The notes beneath the pieces are model-generated. The model saw nothing but the letters and a program-made list of their open reading frames with translations. It was not told the origin of the DNA and did no database searches. Below, one piece after another: positions 24,960 to 33,702 of a stretch of DNA of 64,000 nucleotides. Position 1 is the stretch's first letter; each line of letters begins with the position of its first letter. Source of the stretch: Granulicella mallensis. GTDB lineage: Bacteria; Acidobacteriota; Terriglobia; Terriglobales; Acidobacteriaceae. The translations under genes and the position numbers were made by a program. The DNA lies in assembly GCF_014203225.1 (NCBI RefSeq), contig NZ_JACHIO010000012.1:152880-216879 (forward strand), given 5' to 3'.

Positions 24960-25751
24960 TTATGCTGCTGTTAGTTGCGGTACGAGCGGAAGTACACCAG
25001 GTCCATACCCAGTGAAGCCATTGGCGATAGTGCCGGCCGTGACGTTGATCTTTGCATTTACGACAAAAGTTTCAGGCTTCCACACCACAGGCTCGCCTTT
25101 CTTACCGACGGGGCGATGGACAAGCAAGTGGATCTGGTAGACATGAAGACCGGTCTTATGCGTATCCACGGTCGCACTCCAATACCAGCCTTCTGTGATG
25201 GCATCCGGAGACCCGTATTGAGCCGGGTAGAGCACTCCGTTGTCCACAGCAGGACCGGTGATGTCGGAGATCAATGGCGACAAATCCCCTGCGCTGACGG
25301 TGGTTTCTCCCTTCGAGACTCCAGCAGGATGCGCAAAAGCCATGGGGACCTCGTGATGACGTCCATCCTTACGCTCGAAGGTCGCGCACTCTTGCTGGTT
25401 CGCAATCTTCTCGTGACGGGCGACGATCTTCGCTACATTTGCAGGGGATGCCGTTTTAAGCTCGGCGAGGAGCTCATGAAATCTCGCAGCGCCATGATCT
25501 TTTCTCGCCGCAACCCGCAACACTGGATTCGGTGCGGCGGCGATTCCGTAGGGCAGCCAATTCATGACGGCTTCGCCGGCTATGGACCCATCAGGATTAA
25601 GAGCACCAACAATATTCGTTGTTAGATCCGTGGTTCCCTCACCAATAGATCCAAGTTTTTTCGTGTTGTCTAAGAGATAGACATTGTTCTCGACCCGGCG
25701 CTCTTCCAGCAGGGCGTCGACATCCACCAACAAGATGATTCCGTTTTGCAT
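24960..25751 (-). CDS. AidA/PixA inclusion-body family protein, paralogue 2 (long)
   Basis: 263 residues. It keeps the family opening (ILLVDVDALLEER then VYLLDNTKKLGSIGEGTTDL) and the late strand region with HVYQIHLLVHRPVG, but an insertion of about 100 residues rich in charged residues (FHELLAELKTASPANVAKIV) lies in the middle. It starts with ATG and AGAGGAA upstream. The insertion, which is helical-looking, could create a distinct binding surface. Part of the same operon (39 bp after paralogue 1). No export signal. Confidence 0.75.
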   Translation of the reverse strand: MQNGIILLVDVDALLEERRVENNVYLLDNTKKLGSIGEGTTDLTTNIVGALNPDGSIAGEAVMNWLPYGIAAAPNPVLRVAARKDHGAARFHELLAELKTASPANVAKIVARHEKIANQQECATFERKDGRHHEVPMAFAHPAGVSKGETTVSAGDLSPLISDITGPAVDNGVLYPAQYGSPDAITEGWYWSATVDTHKTGLHVYQIHLLVHRPVGKKGEPVVWKPETFVVNAKINVTAGTIANGFTGYGPGVLPLVPQLTAA

Positions 25752-25790
25752 AGATTCCTCTTTTAGGGTTCGTTGTGCTAGTAGCGGATA

Positions 25791-26297
25791 TTAGAGGACG
25801 CTGTCCGTCCTAACGGGGGCAGGAGCATACATCGTGGGAAAAGCGAGTTGTGGACCAGCGACGCTGATCATTTTTCCCGTTGTGCCGAATTGCAGATGAA
25901 GCGTATAGGGGTGCCCATAATTCGGAAGCATGCAGAGCGGTGCATAGCCCGTCCAGGTGCAGAGCCAGGGGGTCTCGCTACCTACGAGGCCTTGGCCTGC
26001 CTGAGCTCCATTTGACGAATTGGTTGTTGCGGTAGAACCTGCCTGCGGGGTCGCAGCGGCTCCGGTCTCCTGAGGGCCGAAGGTAATGCCACCGAGCCAC
26101 ACCGGTGTCTGGACATCCACTGGATACAGGTTCCACTGGATCAGTTGACCGGGATAGACTGCGGAAATTGCTTTATGGGTGCCTTTGCCAACGCTACCTG
26201 AAGGGCTGTCGTCATAGATAAAAACTGTTTTCTCGACAGGACTTCCGGTCATCATCGCAATGACATCGACGAATATCTGAATATTAAGCTTACTCAC
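25791..26297 (-). CDS. AidA/PixA inclusion-body family protein, paralogue 1
   Basis: 168 residues starting with GTG 26297, for which AAAGGAAA is eight to nine bases upstream. N-terminal strand NIQIFVDVIAMM, then TVFIYDDSPSGSVGKGTHKA (about 24-43), IQWNLYPVDVQTPVWLGGI, a Gly/Ala/Thr-rich loop, and PYTLHLQFGTTGKMI near the end. It follows the adenylate-forming enzyme gene by 44 bp. Like its three neighbours it lacks cysteines in conserved places and has no signal peptide. Confidence 0.8.
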   Translation of the reverse strand: MSKLNIQIFVDVIAMMTGSPVEKTVFIYDDSPSGSVGKGTHKAISAVYPGQLIQWNLYPVDVQTPVWLGGITFGPQETGAAATPQAGSTATTNSSNGAQAGQGLVGSETPWLCTWTGYAPLCMLPNYGHPYTLHLQFGTTGKMISVAGPQLAFPTMYAPAPVRTDSVL

Positions 26298-26341
26298 TGG
26301 GCATTTCCTTTCGCTGAAATCGTTTATGTGAATGGAACAAT

Positions 26342-27913
26342 TTAGAGCCCGGATCCATCGTTGCCTGATACCACATCAACCAACAAAGGAACCTTACCGA
26401 CCTCTGTCCGCACCAGATCTGGAGAGGAAGGAGCGATCAGCCGCAAGCCGAAGTTATATCCGGTGCGTCGTAACGACGCGTCGTTGGCTTCCAGGCTGTT
26501 GAATACGGAGAGAGAGCGGATCAGGCCATTGATCATGACCGGCGATGCACCTGCCGGACCAAGTCGCTGAGCCACTACCGGAAGCAGCTCAAGATAGGCG
26601 GGGGTAGCCACCAATAAGTGCAGCTCCTTCCGTTCCCGGTAGTTGATGAATTGAACCTCTGCCGCTACTTCATCAATATCGAGGATTCCCTGTTTTTGGA
26701 ACTCCTGTGCGATGTTTTCGAACGCCTGCTTGACGTTGTACTGGGTATCGCCAATATGCATAAAATCGCCACTGCGTCCGACAAACTCGAACTGCGCCGT
26801 ATTGAGCAAGGGTGTCGCGAGGTAGGGCCGGCGAATAACCCGGTCACCTATCTTGTAACGGAAGACCGGAGCCTCATTCGCGTGCAAACGTGTGACAACC
26901 AGCTCCCCTTCTTCCCCCTCCGCGACCCATCGGCCATCGGCATCGACAACCTCGATGAAGTGCAGTCCGGGCACCGCCGAAAGTAGATTGGAGTCCTCGC
27001 TAAGTTGCAACCCGATCGCTTCCGCCTGCGTAGCGGCAAAGTAGCTGAGAATAGCGATGTTGGGATAAGCGGTCTTCAAGTCGTCGCGGATCTTCTTCCG
27101 CAAGACACCACTGCCATAGAGCGCCACCCGGAAGCTATCACGCTCTTCAATGTCCAGGCCCTCCGCAAAGCTGGCAAGCAGGGCGATGCTCTGGGTGATG
27201 CCCATGATGGCTTTGGTGCCCGGATAGGACATCATGAGTCGATAGACTTCCGGACTCATGGGGCCCGCCCCGATGTAGTTCACGCCAGGGATCTTCTGCA
27301 GGACCCCTCCCACCATCGTTCCGCTGCTCCACATCTGGTAGTCGGCCAGTGTCGTCGCAACCCATCGCGGCCCACTCTCGCCCAGATGCCGAAGCATCAT
27401 ATGGCGGCCGATAAACTCTCCAGAAAGCTCGTAGGTGCTCTGTAACTCCTTCAGGGAGTACACCGTCTCAGACGGCTTGCCGGAACTAGTCCCACCGCTG
27501 GCTACAACCTCGAAGCCGCCGCGCTCGATAGGCACGACCATACCGGCCCGGTCCCCTGTAAAGAAATCACGGAAGGTCTCTTTATCAGTGAGCGGAATGG
27601 CTTGAAAGTCTTCGAAGCTGTGGATGCCTCCCGACAGACCGGCCGCGTCCATCCGTTCGCGCCATAAGGGATTGAGTCGCGCGATATTCACTAACTGGCG
27701 CAGGCGGCGCAACACAATCGTGTGTTGTATCTCGATCGGAAGACAATCGTAGGAGACTTGAGTGCGCTGCTCTATGTCTCGCAGCGCAGACAGAAATTGA
27801 GGAAGAGCCAGAACTGCTTCAATGGAATCCGGGGTTAGCTGATCGTCGGAGATAACCGAATTTGCAAGCTGCTCGTGTGCAGTATCGATTGGAGAGAGAG
27901 TAGCTTCGGTCAT
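26342..27913 (-). CDS. PaaK-like adenylate-forming enzyme
   Basis: 523 residues. It resembles phenylacetate-CoA ligase-type enzymes: the ATP-binding loop VVASGGTSSGKPSET (about 137-150), a central Gly-rich segment around YGSGVLRKK, and FRYKIGDRVIRRP with the conserved Asp that binds the ribose. The N-terminal 110 residues form the helical PaaK-like part. These enzymes activate carboxylates as adenylates and pass them to CoA, carrier proteins or amines. The ATG shares its A with the stop of the decarboxylase (TAATG), so the two are translationally coupled and probably work on linked compounds. Substrate cannot be predicted; no carrier-protein gene is nearby. Confidence 0.78.
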   Translation of the reverse strand: MTEATLSPIDTAHEQLANSVISDDQLTPDSIEAVLALPQFLSALRDIEQRTQVSYDCLPIEIQHTIVLRRLRQLVNIARLNPLWRERMDAAGLSGGIHSFEDFQAIPLTDKETFRDFFTGDRAGMVVPIERGGFEVVASGGTSSGKPSETVYSLKELQSTYELSGEFIGRHMMLRHLGESGPRWVATTLADYQMWSSGTMVGGVLQKIPGVNYIGAGPMSPEVYRLMMSYPGTKAIMGITQSIALLASFAEGLDIEERDSFRVALYGSGVLRKKIRDDLKTAYPNIAILSYFAATQAEAIGLQLSEDSNLLSAVPGLHFIEVVDADGRWVAEGEEGELVVTRLHANEAPVFRYKIGDRVIRRPYLATPLLNTAQFEFVGRSGDFMHIGDTQYNVKQAFENIAQEFQKQGILDIDEVAAEVQFINYRERKELHLLVATPAYLELLPVVAQRLGPAGASPVMINGLIRSLSVFNSLEANDASLRRTGYNFGLRLIAPSSPDLVRTEVGKVPLLVDVVSGNDGSGL

Positions 27914-29460
27914 TATTGAGCCACCATCGTTCCGTCGAGGGCCTGTACGTCCCAGGACTTCATAATTTCTGCGGCCTTGCTCCGTATTTCAAATATCAAA
28001 GCAGCTATGTGGTCCATCTCTATTTCATGGTTCATCATGACAATGCGAAGCACGTTTCTACCCTCGATCTCTACTTTGGAAATAAAAAATCGCCCACCAT
28101 CGCGAATAGCATCGCGCAGAGTAAGTTGCAGTTCACTTATCTGGGCGGAGTCGAATCCCTTGGGCCTGTATTCAAAGCACAAGATATTTGCCTCCGGTTC
28201 GTGGACAGTTGCAAAATCCGGCAGGGACGAGAGATAGCTATAGGCATCCCAGGTGAGATCTACCAAATACTCCAGCTTTTGTGCGATAACTTGTGGCCCG
28301 AACATAGCCCAGATCAACCATAGGTTGAGAATCGCCGGACGCTTCGTGCATTCAAAGTTCTTCGCACCACTCTCAAATCGCGTCATGGAATTCTCGTGAT
28401 GATCAAAGACGTAGCTGGCCTCTTGCGAAAAGGCGCCGCGTGCCTTCGACCGGTCACGATAGAACAAGAGCGTGCAGAGGGCTGGGACAAACAAGGTCTT
28501 GTGCGCATCAATGCAGAAGGAGTCTGCTCGTTCGATTCCACGCAGCCTGGGTCTGAGTCGCTCCGATAGCAGAAAAGCGCCACAGTGTGCCGCATCTACG
28601 TGGAGCCATATGCCATGTTCTTCTGCAAAATCAGCCAGTTCTTCGAGGGGATCGATGGCCCCAACGGGTGTAGTACCCGCCGAGATAACCAGGCAGAAAA
28701 TGTCTTTGCCTTCCGCAAGCGCTTCCTTGAGGATAGGGACCGCTCTACGAACACAGATCTGGCGGCGATCGTTGAGTGGCAGACGGATGATATTGTCCTG
28801 GCCAATTCCAATGATTCCAGGGACCCGGCATACGCTGTAGTGGATGTCATCACTTACTGCGATAGCAGGAGTACCGTTTCGCCGCGTAACACCGGTCTTC
28901 CAACTGGCATACAGGCGGTCGTTCCGTGCAGCGAGAACCGCCGTAAGGTTTGCCAGAGAACCACCTGACGTCGTGATCATGTCGCAGGTATCGGGATCCC
29001 ATCCGATGCGACGGGCAAACTCTTCCGCGATGATCTTATCGGCGACATTGGCAAGCTGCCCGGCCTCATAAAACGAAGCAGGCTGTGGCGAAATGGCCGT
29101 GATCATATCGAAGACCGCAGCTACAGGGAAGACAGAAGAAAACTGCCGTGCCATATAGCCGGTAGATCCGACCTTAATGCTGGTTCGGAAGTACAGGTCG
29201 ATAATCTTGGAGAATCGCTCAGGATCGAAGGGAGCGTCAGATCCGCTATGAGCGGTCATGAGTCCACGCGCTTCAGACATCAAGTCTTCAGGCTGTTCGA
29301 GCGTAACGCCTTCTATTTTTTTCCGGCGCAGCAACTCGCTGATCTTTTCAATCGCAACTTGAGCGGAGAGATCGAACGTGGATGGTGAGAAGGCGCACCG
29401 GAAATTTTCGGCGCAAGAATTCTGCCCATTAAGAATGGGCTCTTCCTTTTGGAACAACAT
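27913..29460 (-). CDS. Group II PLP-dependent amino acid decarboxylase
   Basis: 515 residues. PLP-binding features of the glutamate/aromatic/2,4-diaminobutyrate decarboxylase group are visible: TSGGSLANL (164-172), ring-stacking His207 (DDIHYSV), HVDAAHCG with Asp289, and the Schiff-base Lys321 in DAHKTLFVP. First gene of a six-gene operon, coupled to a PaaK-like adenylating enzyme and followed by four AidA/PixA genes. Probable reaction: release of CO2 from an amino acid giving an amine or beta-alanine-like product. Which amino acid is used cannot be read from the sequence. The 540 bp upstream carry no obvious sigma-54 or paired-motif element. Confidence 0.88.
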   Translation of the reverse strand: MLFQKEEPILNGQNSCAENFRCAFSPSTFDLSAQVAIEKISELLRRKKIEGVTLEQPEDLMSEARGLMTAHSGSDAPFDPERFSKIIDLYFRTSIKVGSTGYMARQFSSVFPVAAVFDMITAISPQPASFYEAGQLANVADKIIAEEFARRIGWDPDTCDMITTSGGSLANLTAVLAARNDRLYASWKTGVTRRNGTPAIAVSDDIHYSVCRVPGIIGIGQDNIIRLPLNDRRQICVRRAVPILKEALAEGKDIFCLVISAGTTPVGAIDPLEELADFAEEHGIWLHVDAAHCGAFLLSERLRPRLRGIERADSFCIDAHKTLFVPALCTLLFYRDRSKARGAFSQEASYVFDHHENSMTRFESGAKNFECTKRPAILNLWLIWAMFGPQVIAQKLEYLVDLTWDAYSYLSSLPDFATVHEPEANILCFEYRPKGFDSAQISELQLTLRDAIRDGGRFFISKVEIEGRNVLRIVMMNHEIEMDHIAALIFEIRSKAAEIMKSWDVQALDGTMVAQ

Positions 29461-29916
29461 CGTACATCTCCTTACCTGACGTAACAGTGCTCAGCGGTTG
29501 CGATTTACGACCAACGGGAGACCCAACTCGTACTACTTACATCAATTGCTGTGATCAGGTTGACTCACCACAGGCAATAGCTGATGAAGGAATGATTAAA
29601 AAGCTACAACAGAATCGTTAAAATGATCAATCCTCACCACGAAGTTTCAATCGGTAAATTGACTGGGGAAAATTTCATTTAATAACTTTTTCGCCCCTGA
29701 TGTCGGGAGTTCTTTCTACTTGCAAATATCGGTTTGCCCTATCGCTGCGGATGAGCTCGCACTGAAACAAAAGAAACCAGCTCTTCTGCATGGTCGACAC
29801 AAAGTTTCATTCCTGAAGCATTTTTTTTGAAAATTAAAAACGTCATTAATTTTTTAAACACAGTATTTTAAATATTCCGAAAGGTGTAGTTACCGCGCAT
29901 TGCCCAGTAGATCACG
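29461..29916. other. Promoter region of the decarboxylase-AidA operon
   Basis: AT-rich, no gene. It includes runs such as AAAATTTCATTTAATAACTTTTT near 29670 and TTTTTTTTGAAAATTAAAAA near 29822, consistent with a promoter, a UP-type element or a nucleoid-protein site. No -24/-12 element and no TGACGRR pair was found. Confidence 0.4.
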
Positions 29917-29961
29917 AAAATTACCACGTAGAGGGCGATATATTCTCTACGTGGTAATTTT
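29917..29961 (-). terminator. Terminator of the ogt gene
   Basis: A 17-bp perfect stem (AAAATTACCACGTAGAG with its complement, 29917-29933 and 29945-29961), 11-base loop, T-rich on both exits, 44 bp after the ogt stop. Confidence 0.75.
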
Positions 29962-30004
29962 TAGAAAAAATAATTAAATATATTCGTGTATTTCGCGGCT
30001 GTTA

Positions 30005-30568
30005 CTAACCGAACAAAGTTGGCTGAGCTACTCGGTCAACGTGCGACTCAGACAGGGATCTTTTGGCTGCTATCCCACGTGCAGGTCTAGCGTTGCCTTC
30101 CAAGTCCAGCAAGCGCGCTTTCCTATCAAGGCCGCCTGCGAACCCTGTTAGTTTGCCGGATGATCCAATCACACGATGGCATGGAACAATGATAGAGATC
30201 GGATTTCTGCCATTGGCGGCGCCAACTGCTCGTGTTGCTTTAGGATTCCCTAACTGTTTCGCAAGTTGGCCGTAACTCCGCGTCTCGCCGAAGGGTATAG
30301 CCAGAAGAGCTTCCCAGACATTCTTCTGGAACCGAGTGCCTCTCATATCAAGCGGAAGCGAAAATGACTTTCGTTTTCCCCTAAAGTATTCACCCAACTG
30401 GCTCTCTGTTTCGAGAAGGATAGGATGTTTCTCATCCTCCGCAAGTTTTCCCAAACGTACTCGGCGCGGATTGTTGTTCTCCCAAAGAATGGCAACGAGT
30501 CCTTTATCGCTCGCTACAAGCTTTAACTTTCCGACGAGAGAATCGATGATTTTGTAGACCATAGTCAT
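30005..30568 (-). CDS. ogt: Methylated-DNA--[protein]-cysteine S-methyltransferase
   Basis: 187 residues. The active-site motif is IVPCHRV with acceptor Cys130; the DNA-binding helix and Arg finger lie in GNPKATRAVGAANGRNP (107-123), preceded by FQKNVWEALLAIPFGET (80-96). It directly removes methyl groups from O6-methylguanine in DNA by transfer to the cysteine, a suicide reaction. The C-terminal 25 residues (after LDLEGN) extend beyond the usual end. It lies in a repair cluster with mug and an alkyltransferase-like gene within 3 kb. Whether it is constitutive cannot be judged; no Ada box was recognised. Confidence 0.92.
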   Translation of the reverse strand: MTMVYKIIDSLVGKLKLVASDKGLVAILWENNNPRRVRLGKLAEDEKHPILLETESQLGEYFRGKRKSFSLPLDMRGTRFQKNVWEALLAIPFGETRSYGQLAKQLGNPKATRAVGAANGRNPISIIVPCHRVIGSSGKLTGFAGGLDRKARLLDLEGNARPARGIAAKRSLSESHVDRVAQPTLFG

Positions 30569-30693
30569 TGCCTTTTTCTATGATGACGCGAAGGCCAACA
30601 AGATGCATCTCACTCTACAGAGAGTAATGCAGAGGGCTTCAAGAGTAAGCTTGTGCTTGTGAAGCACCAACCGCAAAATATAAGACGAGGTCA

Positions 30694-31014
30694 ATGATGA
30701 ACAATGATCCTTCACAGAAATTAATGGGCCGGTTCAAGATCGAGCGCGAGGGCCAGATCTCCTACCTTGCCTATGAGATCGACGGCCATAAATCAATATC
30801 GCTTTTGCATACCAAAGTGGCTCCTGCACTTCGAAGTCGCGGTATCGCCACAGAGCTTGCCCAAATGGCGTTTGAATATGCAAAGGAGAACCACTTGAAG
30901 GTCGAAATCATTTGTCCGTTTGTCTATCACTTTCTCAATAAACATCCTGAGTACAAACCGCTTGTCCGAACCTCCTCTGCCTACAATCCTGCGGCTTCAA
31001 CCAACTCCCGGTAA
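30694..31014 (+). CDS. Small GNAT-type N-acetyltransferase (NATD1/YidJ-like)
   Basis: 106 residues, the size of the GCN5-related group with one short domain. The acetyl-CoA loop is VAPALRSRGIATELAQ (42-57), preceded by a strand pair and followed by the CPFVYHFLNKHPEY segment that is diagnostic of the YjdJ/NATD1 group. Its 3' end overlaps the convergent mug gene by 34 bases. Substrate unknown; related proteins have not been firmly assigned. Confidence 0.85.
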   Translation: MMNNDPSQKLMGRFKIEREGQISYLAYEIDGHKSISLLHTKVAPALRSRGIATELAQMAFEYAKENHLKVEIICPFVYHFLNKHPEYKPLVRTSSAYNPAASTNSR

Positions 31015-31520
31015 GCAGTGACCAAATTTTCAAGAGTGAAGGCACGGTTAAGTCCGCTGGGGTTCGGTAGCACCCATACCTTGGCACCGCCAAAACGCAT
31101 AGACTGCTGCCCCCACGGAAGCTCCCGCTGATTAAAGATCGCCGAACACGCTGGCTTTCCCAGAAAGGCAATGTAACGTGGACCATACTGCCGGATCTTC
31201 CGCTCCAGTTCAGGACGCGCGTCAATAAAATCACTTTTCCTCAGATCGTTGGCACAGACCGTGGGCCTTTCTACAGCGGAAGTGAGCCCACAGCGATAGT
31301 CAAGCAACGAACAGGCATGTTCAGGCAGTATTTGTTTCGGCGTGAATCCCGAAAGATGAAGAACACACCAGAAGCGATTGCTGCGGCCAGCGAAATGGTA
31401 TCCAAGTACAGCCGAACGCAGACCGGGATTGATTCCGCAGAAGACTACGCTCAAACCATTTGCGAGGATATCAGGGAGACCCTGAATGGGATTTTCAGCT
31501 GGCATGGTTTGACGATTCAT
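30981..31520 (-). CDS. mug: G/U mismatch-specific DNA glycosylase
   Basis: About 179 residues from ATG 31520 (AAGG ten bases upstream); an upstream ATG at 31607 would add 29 residues. Active-site motif GINPGLRS and the DNA-intercalating motif PNPSGLNR are both intact, as in Mug/TDG uracil-DNA glycosylases. They remove uracil and ethenocytosine from mismatches. Position next to ogt and an alkyltransferase-like protein suggests handling of alkylated or etheno adducts. The 3' end overlaps the convergent acetyltransferase gene. Confidence 0.9.
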   Translation of the reverse strand: MNRQTMPAENPIQGLPDILANGLSVVFCGINPGLRSAVLGYHFAGRSNRFWCVLHLSGFTPKQILPEHACSLLDYRCGLTSAVERPTVCANDLRKSDFIDARPELERKIRQYGPRYIAFLGKPACSAIFNQRELPWGQQSMRFGGAKVWVLPNPSGLNRAFTLENLVTAYRELVEAAGL

Positions 31521-31619
31521 CACACTTGTACCTTGCCGTAAGGATGCGGCGGCTAATCTATTCTCAGCGCTCCTGGGCATGAAGATGTCCTTTTCCGGCA
31601 TCTCCATGATGCTGCAGTT

Positions 31620-32453
31620 TTAGACAAAGCGGCCAAACATCTCGTTGAGTTGTCGATTAAGAGACCCGCCTGCCAATCCATTGAAGGAGCCGTCCCTCAA
31701 CTGTTTCGCCGCCGCTAATGTCGCGCCCCATGAAATCTGCGCGAGAGCGCCACCCACGCTGATCCTTCGCACGCCGAGATCGGCATACTCCGCAAGGGTA
31801 GTACCTGGTCCTACCACCAGAATATTGACCGGCTTAGGTGCCACTGCTTTCACGAGCGCGATGACGTCCTCCTTCGTGCTCAGGGCCGGCATGCCCAGAC
31901 CCGGCGCATAGAGGCAATCGGCGCCAGCATCGGCCAGCGCAACCAGCTTATCGATCGCAACGGAGACAGATCCCCCAATCAACAGTCCCTCCGTGCGGCC
32001 CACTAACAGTACGTCTTCACCTGTTTTATCGATGGCGGCACGTGCGGCACGAATCCGTTCCACGGCGAGAGACGTTTCGTAGAGCTTATTTACATCGCCA
32101 ACGACCCGGTCCTCAATAGACAATCCCGCCACACCGCTTTTTACCGCGAGTGTGACATTCGCCGCTACATCCTGGAGATCGGCAGCAAAACCGGATTCGA
32201 AATCGGCGTTCACCGGCAAATCGACAGCGCCGCTGACGGCAGTCAGATGTTGCAAAACATCGCCAAGTGTCACCGCGTAGTCTGGTCTACCTATGGTCCA
32301 TGCAAACCCTGTGCTGGTGGTAGCCAGAGCGGCAAACCCCAGGTCCTGGAATATCCTGGCACTTCCTATATCCCAGGGGTTCGGAAGAACAAAGCAGCCC
32401 TGTTGATGAAGAGCACGAAATGCAGCGCGTTTTTCAACGAGAGTTCTAGACAT
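31620..32453 (-). CDS. PEP mutase/isocitrate lyase superfamily enzyme
   Basis: 277 residues from ATG 32453, which has a perfect CAGGAGG ten bases upstream; a start at 32528 would add a weak N-terminal tail. Superfamily hallmarks: PNPWDIGSARIFQDLGF (about 24-40), the metal loop NADFESGF, SIEDR, and LVGRTEGLL. The flexible Cys loop (KKCGH) of true isocitrate lyases is absent, so it is closer to oxaloacetate decarboxylase, methylisocitrate-lyase-like or carboxyphosphonoenolpyruvate-mutase types. Probable C-C or C-P bond chemistry on an alpha-keto or dicarboxylic acid. Single gene, downstream of doxX-atl on the same strand. Confidence 0.85.
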   Translation of the reverse strand: MSRTLVEKRAAFRALHQQGCFVLPNPWDIGSARIFQDLGFAALATTSTGFAWTIGRPDYAVTLGDVLQHLTAVSGAVDLPVNADFESGFAADLQDVAANVTLAVKSGVAGLSIEDRVVGDVNKLYETSLAVERIRAARAAIDKTGEDVLLVGRTEGLLIGGSVSVAIDKLVALADAGADCLYAPGLGMPALSTKEDVIALVKAVAPKPVNILVVGPGTTLAEYADLGVRRISVGGALAQISWGATLAAAKQLRDGSFNGLAGGSLNRQLNEMFGRFV

Positions 32454-32478
32454 CAAAGACCTCCTGGTTACAAAAGGT

Positions 32479-32516
32479 AAATCCTGTTTCAGGATTTGAC
32501 AGCCCTGATAGCTGTC
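32479..32516 (-). terminator. Two adjacent short hairpins between atl and the PEP-mutase-like gene
   Basis: AAATCCTG-TTT-CAGGATTT (32479-32497) and GACAGC-N7-GCTGTC (32498-32516) lie between the atl stop (32562) and the next ATG (32453). They could end the doxX-atl transcript or act as a leader control element. Confidence 0.4.
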
Positions 32517-32561
32517 GGTGGACCACAATGTCTCAAGACCTGAAGATAGGGCTGTCTCTTT

Positions 32562-32942
32562 TTACTCCCATGGTTTTAAAAAGTGCTCGTACTTCTCCAT
32601 GTCGACATGCTTGCCAGAAAACTTGATACCTTCCATCTGCAGGCGCAGTCGTTGCTCAGCCGTACCCTCACCGCGCACCTTGATCTCTCCGCCCACACCT
32701 ACCACACGATGCCAAGGTAAAGCGTCTGGGTCTATCCGCAGCAACCGCGCCACCGCGCGATGGTAGAGAGGATATCCTGCCGCAGCCGCGACCTTTCCAT
32801 AGGTACTCACTTTGCCTTTGGGAATAGAACGGATGACGCGACGGAACGCGGCATCGCGATCGTCGTTCGGCCTCATCCCGGACTTGATGAGTTGCCTCTT
32901 CAGCTTGTTCCTATCGACAGGTTCGATTCCAAATGTCGGCAT
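32562..32942 (-). CDS. atl: Alkyltransferase-like protein (MGMT fold, no acceptor cysteine)
   Basis: About 126 residues from MPTFGIEP; a frame to 33053 would overlap the doxX gene. The MGMT C-terminal domain is recognised by FRRVIRSIPKGKVSTYGKVAAAAG and by PWHRV, where Trp replaces the acceptor Cys of PCHRV. This is the defining mark of alkyltransferase-like proteins, which bind O6-alkylguanine and direct nucleotide-excision repair to it. It starts nine bases after the doxX stop, so the two are likely co-transcribed. The presence of both ogt and atl within 3 kb is unusual and suggests two-way handling of alkyl lesions. Confidence 0.88.
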   Translation of the reverse strand: MPTFGIEPVDRNKLKRQLIKSGMRPNDDRDAAFRRVIRSIPKGKVSTYGKVAAAAGYPLYHRAVARLLRIDPDALPWHRVVGVGGEIKVRGEGTAEQRLRLQMEGIKFSGKHVDMEKYEHFLKPWE

Positions 32943-32950
32943 GGAAACGA

Positions 32951-33469
32951 TTATTCTACTTTCAAGCGCCTCTTGACGAGACCATCTATCGATAACGGTC
33001 CTGAACCACCCAGGACGAGTGTCGCGAGGCAAGCGAGATAGAGCAAGTCGCACTCATAACCCGGCGGCCCGAACTGAGCGCCAGCAGCAGTCACAGCCTT
33101 AATCTTGATGGAGCTAAAACCGTAGGGCAGATGCACCGTAAAAACAGCTACCAGTAGAACCACGGCCATCGGTAAGCTGGCGAGCGGCACAAATGCGCCC
33201 AGAAGAACAGCCAGGCCGCCGAACAATTCGATCAGAATCGTGAGCCAGGCCATAAGATGTGGACTCGGCACACCAAGAGCATGCAGAATCACGGCAAAGG
33301 CTTCAGGGCCTTTGGTCAACTTTGCGTAACCGTGCTGCATAAAACCGTAGCCAACGATCAGTCGTATGGGAATGGGTGCCCAGCGGTTGAGAGGATATCG
33401 ATAGAGCGAGTCAAAGTAGCCAAAGAGTGACGCTTTATCACGGTTTGATGTTTCACTCTGATTGTTCAT
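32951..33469 (-). CDS. DoxX-family membrane protein
   Basis: 172 residues, four membrane helices. Conserved DoxX features: RLIVGYGFMQHGYAKLTKGP in the first helix region, a second helix ending ELFGGLAVLLGAF and later HLPYGFSS. The family is linked to thiosulfate:quinone oxidoreductase, thiol and oxidative stress, and in mycobacteria to a membrane oxidoreductase complex. Upstream partner of atl in an apparent two-gene operon. Function in this context unknown. Confidence 0.85.
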   Translation of the reverse strand: MNNQSETSNRDKASLFGYFDSLYRYPLNRWAPIPIRLIVGYGFMQHGYAKLTKGPEAFAVILHALGVPSPHLMAWLTILIELFGGLAVLLGAFVPLASLPMAVVLLVAVFTVHLPYGFSSIKIKAVTAAGAQFGPPGYECDLLYLACLATLVLGGSGPLSIDGLVKRRLKVE

Positions 33470-33702
33470 GCTGGATCAACTCTCCTGTTAAAGGGCGCGA
33501 TGCCGCAGACATTCTGAAAGGAAACACACACCAACGCATACTGTTAGAGTCTCCTGGGCGCGATAGGTTACGTTCGAACATCAAACCACGGTTCCCCCCG
33601 GAGACGGACACCTCTTCGTTCCACATGTCATGGCAGCGCGACAGCCGTTGCTCCATCGGAATAAGATGAAACACGCAATTTGCAGGTAAAGGGGATGAAT
33701 AG

